A DNA stretch of 64,000 nt from contig QZCP01000060.1 in NCBI GenBank assembly GCA_003956705.1, positions 110,453 to 174,452 of the forward strand, read 5' to 3'. The notes below the pieces were generated by a model. It made no database searches, was not told where the DNA came from, and worked only from the letters and a program-made list of their open reading frames with translations. Source of the DNA: Brevipalpus yothersi (taxonomy: Eukaryota > Arthropoda > Arachnida > Trombidiformes > Tenuipalpidae). Of this stretch, positions 57,701-64,000 are shown piece after piece (positions within the stretch are counted from its first letter, which is position 1; each line of letters opens with the position of its first letter). A program made the position numbers and the translations under genes.

Positions 57701-60468
57701 CGGGCAAGTGAACTTGACATTGAAGTCTCCGATGCTGATGATATCAGCAACAAAGCTCGATGGATTGTTGGAAGAAATAAAGAGCTCAAGCAACAAGTTG
57801 CGGTTGTTGAGGATCAAATAAACAAGCTCGATACCATGAATATTCACCTTGCAAAGAATAAAAGTATAGAAGCTCTAATATCTGTCATGAGTCAACCCAG
57901 ACTCCCCTGTAAAGATCCATCAGAGAGACAGTTCGTTGGAAATTTCGATAATGTTGGCAGAACGCCCAGTAATACTTCCTCGGAATCTGTCCCTTCAAAA
58001 ATTAACCAAACAGTGGGTCTCAATCAGACCGGAAAACCATCTGAACCACTTCGTAAACAACCTTCGATCGATAGTAGGCCTCCTGCAAACTTTTCCGATC
58101 TTCAAAAGTGCAATAACTCAAATACACAGACCTCAAATCCAGATCCTGTGAGCAATGTGGTTAAAACTAGCCAAGATGAGAAGAACTCTTCGTCATCTTC
58201 ATCATCTTCACAATTCACTGAACCACCTCATCGTGTTGCACAATATGAAGGTAGGCTACAAAATTTGATAGTGGCTGCCTTGAACGAAACTCCGGCACCA
58301 GCCAGCCCCACATCATCCGATTCCAAGGGTAAGAAAGAAAATCGTAAAAAGAGTTTGCCAAAAGTTGATCCTCCTCCAAGGCCAAACAAATTTTTCACAA
58401 GAACTGGCAGAGAGCGAGCTCTTGCCAATTCTATCGTGACAAAAACACCAGTAGAAGATTCATCAGTGTTGAAAAATCCGAAACTATCTGAATATGATGC
58501 CCATCAGCACTTCTCTTCCGGAAACAAAAATCATGCTCTTCCTTCTATCAAGGACAAGTTTATTCGCTCTTCAACCACCAAGGCTGAATCGAAAACTTCG
58601 GTCAAGATTAGTTCAAGCATCACTACCAGTGATTCGTCTACCAATGAAGAGAAGAAAGAACCTATTCTCTTAACTTTCAAGATCGATCGAAGAGATAATA
58701 GTGCGATCGTCACTTCGCCCGCAATTTCCCCTGATAAGTCGCCCACAAAGTCACCCAAAGAAAGTGAAGCTTGTGTCAAAAGGAAAAACTCTGCTGTTGA
58801 AGTAGAGAAGAAAAAATCTCGGTGAGATATTGTTCAAAAGCTCTCATCCCCTAGAAACCCTCCTGTGACGCTTTTAGAGGCGTTTTTCTCATTTCATTTA
58901 TCTTTTTCAGATCGCCAAAATATAGCGCAATTGTGTCTGAACCTGGAGAAAGCGAGAAGCGTACTCCATCTTTGATTATAAAGCTAAACACATCGCAGTT
59001 ACCAAGTGTAAGTGGTGGAAGTGTCAATTCAGCTCAGAGTTCAGAGAAATCCGAGAGTCATGAAACTCAACTGTCCTCTAAAAATGAGAAGGGTGTTGAT
59101 GGTAAGTTGCCATAGTGAAATGCTATTTTATTATGATTATCATGATTCTTTTTGACTAATGACCATCTCGCTTTCTCTCTTCCAAATAGTGTCAAATTCC
59201 AAAACGTCTCGCTCTCATGGACCTGTTAACAGTGCTCATAAGCTTCAAGCTAATATCCACAACTCTTTCGAGAAGTTGGTCAAGCTTGCTCAACCAGAGT
59301 CACAAGGAAATGATGAAAATCCCAGTGTCACAGCAACTTCAACAGTGTTCAAAGCATCTTCCAGCAAGAGGAAGCGTTCCCACAAATCAACTCCTGAAAA
59401 CGAAAATGGTCGAAAATCTCCATCAAATACTCCTCCACATACTCCATCGCCTTTGGATTCTCCAACAAGACCTTTAACACCATCTACCCCACCTGGTTTC
59501 ACACCTTTACCTGATACTGTAGTGCCTAATGGAGTGATTGAAAGCAAACGACCGGTCTCCGACCTCCCTCTCACCATACCTCATGACCGAGAAACGCCTA
59601 GCTCAGTGTCTACTGAGACTGGGTCAACTGTGGATTCTAATGAGGAGGTCAAAATTCGTAGAAGAGTGTCTCGACCTCCAAAGAAAAATGTATCCATGTG
59701 GATGGACACAAATTCTTCAGAGATAATTCATCAGCATCAGCAACCTCCTGCTCCTCCAAACAGCAACGCTTTCAACACATCACCTTTCAGCACCGTACCA
59801 AATCCTAATGAACGGTTAGGAGTTATGCGGATCAAAAAATCGTCACCCATGGCTCATCCCCATTGGCGTCCTCCCATGCCTGAGAACATGATTGCTCAAA
59901 ATATACCCAATGGCTGTCATCCTATTAGATCTGACCTTACGCCTTATGGTGTTCATCCCACATTACAGTATTCTCAAGACTGTTCTGTTATTCAAAATAA
60001 TCCTAATTTTGAGCTACTATCAAACCCAGGAGCGAAATTCTTTCCCTACAACCCTTCATTGAATACTTTCAATGAAAAAAATTCACCGTCTTCCGGTAAG
60101 TGTTTGATAACAAAAATATCACTCCCTTAGTTTTTTCATCAACGAAAGATGAATTGATCTTATTCAGATTATAATTGAGCTTTCCAATGACTAATAAATC
60201 GCTCGTCTTTATAGTGCCAATGTCTCTAGCTCCAGAAATGAGTGCTATGACACCGGATCAACGAATGTGTGGTCTAACACCGATGAATTTTCCCTCTTAT
60301 AACCCTTATCATCAAGAAGCTAACTTCAAAGCCCAGCGTAAAGCAATAACAGAGCAAGAGTTGGCAGGCATTGCCAAGTGTCGTTCACAAAACAATTTAC
60401 TTCGACCAAGCCGTCTAGATACTGTCTGTAAGCGAGATTATAACACCCCAATCAAACAGTACACTTAA
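54711..60468 (+). CDS. DOT1L: Histone H3 lysine-79 methyltransferase DOT1L
   Basis: DOT1L methylates H3K79 in nucleosomes and marks transcribed chromatin. Exons 54711-55284, 56223-56374, 56684-58821, 58911-59101, 59190-60095 and 60215-60468 join in phase to 1404 aa. The catalytic domain is unmistakable: NDYEPFSPEVYGETSFDF, SAM motif VFIDLGSGVGQVVLQVA, IGIEKADVPARYA, IFVNNFAFGPTVDHKLK, IVSSKSFCPLNFRI, then LSDIGTIM and KGSVSWTGKSVSYYLHTIDR. A basic patch follows (SRGRRTGRRRKDGKGRKS), matching the nucleosome/DNA-binding tail. A coiled coil near residues 520-600 (SSQIEILERSINNLLQKG) is where DOT1L binds AF10-type partners. The rest is Ser/Pro-rich and disordered. The protein starts at a position equal to about residue 115 of human DOT1L, so the N-terminal helices are missing or on an unseen exon. 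Intron 1 is CT-rich. Confidence 0.96.
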
Positions 60469-60493
60469 GATTTCACATATATGTGAAATCTTA
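60466..60493. repeat. Perfect 28-bp palindrome at the DOT1L stop codon
   Basis: The first 14 bases, TAAGATTTCACATA, are followed directly by their exact reverse complement, TATGTGAAATCTTA. The palindrome starts on the TAA stop codon of DOT1L. In RNA it could form a hairpin with little or no loop; in DNA it is a symmetric site. Confidence 0.97.
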
Positions 60494-62824
60494 CTCAATA
60501 ATTTGACTATCTTCCGGAAATCATTCCTCTTAGTGTCTAGTTTGGATAAAATGTTATGTGAATCTCAATTGCTATGTGTTCGACTCCTATCATCACTGTG
60601 AATTCTTCCATTTCAAAAGCTGATCACTTGAGGCTCGCGACCTCGAGGCTTAAGCTCTAAATCAGTTCAATCCAGAGTTTCTCTTCCCCACCTTTACAAG
60701 TCATCCGAACGGTAAAAGCTAACCATTGAAGCAACTCCGATTCAACCCTTACTGAACTTTTTAATTTAGACTGAGGAGCCACAAGGCCAATTCTCATGGT
60801 GAATTCAACCAAAGTGAGTGGAGTCTCAGAGTTGAAATCTGCTGATTCAAACAGGCAAAATGTTACCTAGCTTCTTAAGATCATAAAACGCTCTAAGTAT
60901 GCGTTACTCAAACCATTTTTTGGGTGAACTCTTGTTTTTCTCTCTTCGAATGACTTGATAGCCCATTTCAACAAGTCGGAGTTTTCATACCTAATGAATA
61001 GGCCAATATTGGTAAATGATAAAGAAGAAACATCACCATAACTCTTAGTATCTCTTCATAAAACCGAAGTAAAATTACCCGATCATCATAGAATACCCTC
61101 AACTCCTTCCGAACATTTTTTGAACATGCTTCCTCGATTTGGTCAATCGTGATGACTATCACCTAGTAACTCTCAACTAGCCAACTCTTTTCCTCCAAGA
61201 TCATCCTCTGTGTTCTCATCTAGCAGCTTGAATGACTCCCAAATGATGAATAATTCTCTTTCATTTCTCATGCTTCTGATGTTCTCTATGCTGAATCATT
61301 TTGAGGTATTTGCTCGATGGGTGATCAAGATATCGGAAGTCTGCATCATTTTTTGATCTACTCTTTGGATGACTTTACACTCATTCTTCACTGCTTGATC
61401 ATCAACTCGATAAAAATTGTGACAATGAGGGACGCTTCGAAGCATCACAAAATTTTGCGACACCGTCACTGCCATTTTCATCCGGCATCATAACTTCCTA
61501 TAATTTCATGAGTACTTCTTAATACCCAGAAAAATGTTGAATACGAAGTGGTTGAGTCTCTGTTGATCATCTTTTCATCTCACTTTTGTTTTACAGAAAA
61601 AATGCAGTAATCTCAATTTTTTAACTGAGAGCTCCCTTAAATGCCTCTCAAATTTCTCTTTCTCCATCTTTTTGAACACAAATGAAAGAGAAACACTGCC
61701 CTTTTTTCTAGCCAGTTTTTTATGATTATTGTACAAAAAAATTTTGATGATAATGCTTTTATTTCATGTGTACATTAGGGAACACACACTTCCACTAAAT
61801 TGTTCTTCATTCTTCTCCATCAATGGGAAGATACTTGTCAGTTGAGCCATAGAGCATTATCTGACATGGGCTCTACATAGAAAGACTAGTTCATCACAAA
61901 ATTAATATATACAAGGAGCTAATATATATACATAGACTATATAATTTTATGATTGCTTGTGAATAATTTCATCCACCGATTACTATTATGCTTATTGTAA
62001 AAAGTTTAGCTCTTCTGATGCCTTCAGTTCGTTCACTTCAATTGGGAGAAACGAGGAAAAAGAAAAGTGCTTAGTGCAATTTCTTGCCCATTGAAGAAAT
62101 AGAATTATGGCTATCAAAAGAGCTCCTCATTTCACACTGATATTTAAAATTTAGCTTCCTTGGAACTATCTTCATCAAAGTCATCATCTCCAAATAACCA
62201 ACTTGATTCATTCATCAGGTCTGCTTATTGTTGAGCGAACAAAGCCCTCATGGAAAGAAAATTATCGTTGGATTCTTATCACAAAAAAATCAATCCACCT
62301 TTCTTATTAATCATTGCAAAAACAAATATAAATTACGATGTACAACCATTATTATTATGAGTATTGTTAACTGAGACCTCATCTGCATTTGGTGTTTTTG
62401 ATCTGCATAATGTTGATACTGATGAAATCATGTTATAAATAATAATAGAGAACCATCGTTTTCCGAATAATAATAATTAACCGTTGCAGATGCAACCATG
62501 AAATCCTTATCTCATTTATTTCATCTAAAAATTTCGTAAGTGAGCTAGCGAATAGAAACTTTTGATCGGAATAAGAAGCGAGAGGTCATGAGGTAGGCTC
62601 CTGGCCGTTCTTTTGTCAGTAAAAATTTGTCTTCGATAAAAAAATGTCTCACAACTTCGGAAGTTGGGAAAAGTTTCAACAAGGTACGATGTTTTTGTCT
62701 TGGATTGGACTCAATTAGGGGTTTCACCCGTAAGCAAATCGAAGAGGATTTGAATAATCATGCAATCTGGAGAACTTTTAGGATTCACTCATTTTGAATT
62801 GAATGGCAAGCAGATGACCCATTC
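60494..62824. other. Convergent 3' region, DOT1L / acyl-CoA dehydrogenase
   Basis: This 2.3-kb stretch lies between two stop codons. It contains only short frames without family resemblance; the largest are on the minus strand at 60968-61162 and 61296-61481. It becomes strongly A-T rich after 61.7 kb. It is probably a long DOT1L 3' UTR plus spacer. Confidence 0.5.
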
Positions 62825-64000
62825 TCAATTAGCATGAGAATTCTTCATAACCTCTCTTGCGATAATAATTCTCTGTATTTCACAAGTTCCTCCATAGATC
62901 TGGAATAATTTGGCATCACGCAAAAGTTTCTCCACGGAATAATCTTTACTGTAGCCTGATCCACCGAAAATTTGAACAGCCTCCGCCGCCGCTTTATTTG
63001 CCGTATCAGCAGCTAAACACTTTGCAATGGCTGCAATCAGAGTGTTCTGTTCACCTATTAAATGTTAGAAAAAGAGGTAAAGAACACAATTAGTTATGGG
63101 GAGAAACGATGATAAGGAAGAGAATTTTTTCTATTCTCTCCTCTGAGAAATTCGATTTACGCCCGAAAACAATGGTGCAGATCAGAACCAGATCATAACT
63201 ACTGGGTGTAGATACCTTTCATATGGGACCAAGCAGCCTTCAAAGCAGCTAAGCGAGCTGTCTCAATTCCGATGGCCATTTCTGCTAATTTGAATTGAAT
63301 GGCCTGCTGTTTTGCAATTGGTTGTTGGAAGACTATTCGCTCAGATGCATATTTGATCGATTCTTCCATCGCGCGTCGAGCTAAGCCCACAGCATTTATG
63401 GCTAAGATTGGTCTTTGATAATCGAAAGATCCCATCGTTATCTTGAAGCCATTACCTATTCCTCCCAGAATAGCTGAATCTGGCACTTGAACATCTTCGA
63501 ATGACACTGATCTTGTATCCGCACAGCGTTGGCCCAAGTTATCTTCTTTTCGTCCCACTTTTATTCCTGGAGTTCCTTTGTCCACAATAAACGCTGTGAA
63601 AGCTCTGCTCGATTTGGCACTTGGATCGGTTCTGGCGAGAACAAAGAACCAATCTGCATATCCTGCATTGGTTATCCAAACCTTTTCACCGTTTATGGTC
63701 CAAGTTCCTCTAGAATCTCGATCGGCACGAGTTTTGATTGCACCAACATCGGAGCCTGCATTCGATTCTGTGATGCAGAATGCAGCTACTGTTGGTTTTT
63801 CGATGAACTTTTGGAAATATTTTTTCTTCTGGGCCTCTGAGCCGTAAGACAAGAGTGCACTACCTGATAGCGAAGAAAGACCTAGTGTAGCACTGACTCC
63901 AGTGCATCCATAGCTCAATTCTTCATGGACAAGTAGAGAATCGACATAAGATAATCCTGAGCCACCGTATTGAGGTGGAATGAAGAAATTCATCAACCCA
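62825..64000 (-). CDS. Acyl-CoA dehydrogenase, medium-chain (ACADM) type, partial
   Basis: This is a mitochondrial beta-oxidation flavoenzyme fold. The two exons in the window, 63216 to beyond 64000 and 62825-63054, join in phase (AAA G|GT GAA); the N-terminus lies past the right edge. Medium-chain features are IPPQYGGSGLSYVDSLLVHE, EELSYGCTGVSATLGL, FCITESNAGSDVGAIKTRAD, WITNAGYADWFFVLARTDP, NLGQRCADTRSVSFEDVQVP and VQIFGGSGYSKDYSVEKLLR. The catalytic base expected in IYEGT is replaced: the sequence reads FQIYGGTCEIQR, with Gly at 62891-62893. The alternative position in helix G is also not Glu (FDYQRPILA). The enzyme may therefore be inactive, or may use another base. Confidence 0.92.

Noticed and set aside
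60968..61481. Minus-strand open frames between DOT1L and the acyl-CoA dehydrogenase
   Set aside because: They are short (60-65 codons), separated by stops and lack family signal; they fit 3' UTR or spacer better.

Overview
The window is nuclear DNA of a compact animal genome. Nearly every gene is recognised by its protein family, introns are GT-AG and mostly 60-450 bp, one intron is GC-AG, and gene ends lie tens to hundreds of bases apart. A-T-rich spacers with (CT)n, (CA)n and (CAT)n tracts, two ionotropic-receptor-like genes and the overall gene set suggest an arthropod. My best guess is a mite-like chelicerate; that placement is inference.

Layout, left to right. An ARHGEF10-type RhoGEF (-, runs off the left edge) is head-to-head with the E3 ligase COP1 (+). 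NTF2 (-) and TMCO1 (+) follow as a divergent pair, then FOXRED1 (-). Two ionotropic-receptor-like genes (+) and a GMC oxidoreductase (-) come next; a tRNA-Asp(GTC) sits antisense inside a GMC intron. A decayed third receptor copy lies about 7 kb downstream, beside an orphan membrane protein (-). At 25.6-30.1 kb are the tiny COP9-signalosome gene COPS9/CSNAP, a truncated copy of a YIPF1/2-like gene, PA2G4/EBP1, and the full YIPF1/2-like gene (-). PRPF18 (-) and CHORDC1 (+) are divergent. An orphan membrane ORF (+) converges on the cap methyltransferase RNMT (-). A pancreatic-lipase-type secreted lipase (-), FAAH2 (-), a peroxisomal D-amino-acid/D-aspartate oxidase (+), LSM11 (-), SPTLC2 (+), a BAF-like gene (-), ANKRD13C (+), LIN37 (-) and DOT1L (+) follow. 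An acyl-CoA dehydrogenase of ACADM type (-) runs off the right edge.

Most genes are housekeeping genes with no operon logic. They recur in divergent and convergent pairs: many intergenic spacers must hold two promoters, and several 3' UTRs must abut or overlap (FOXRED1/TMCO1 stops are 34 bp apart, the orphan/RNMT stops 29 bp).

The most interesting material is segmental reuse at 25-36 kb. (1) The first exon of RNMT, with its start codon, about 25 bp of leader and its splice donor, is a diverged inverted copy of the PA2G4 first exon. RNMT therefore appears to have acquired the promoter and N-terminus of another gene. (2) A 0.59-kb inverted copy of the start of the YIPF gene keeps an open frame, and all 8 coding differences from the parent are silent. 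(3) COPS9 and PA2G4 share a related upstream block. Outside this region, the acyl-CoA dehydrogenase lacks glutamate at both usual catalytic-base positions, and a perfect 28-bp palindrome starts on the DOT1L stop codon.
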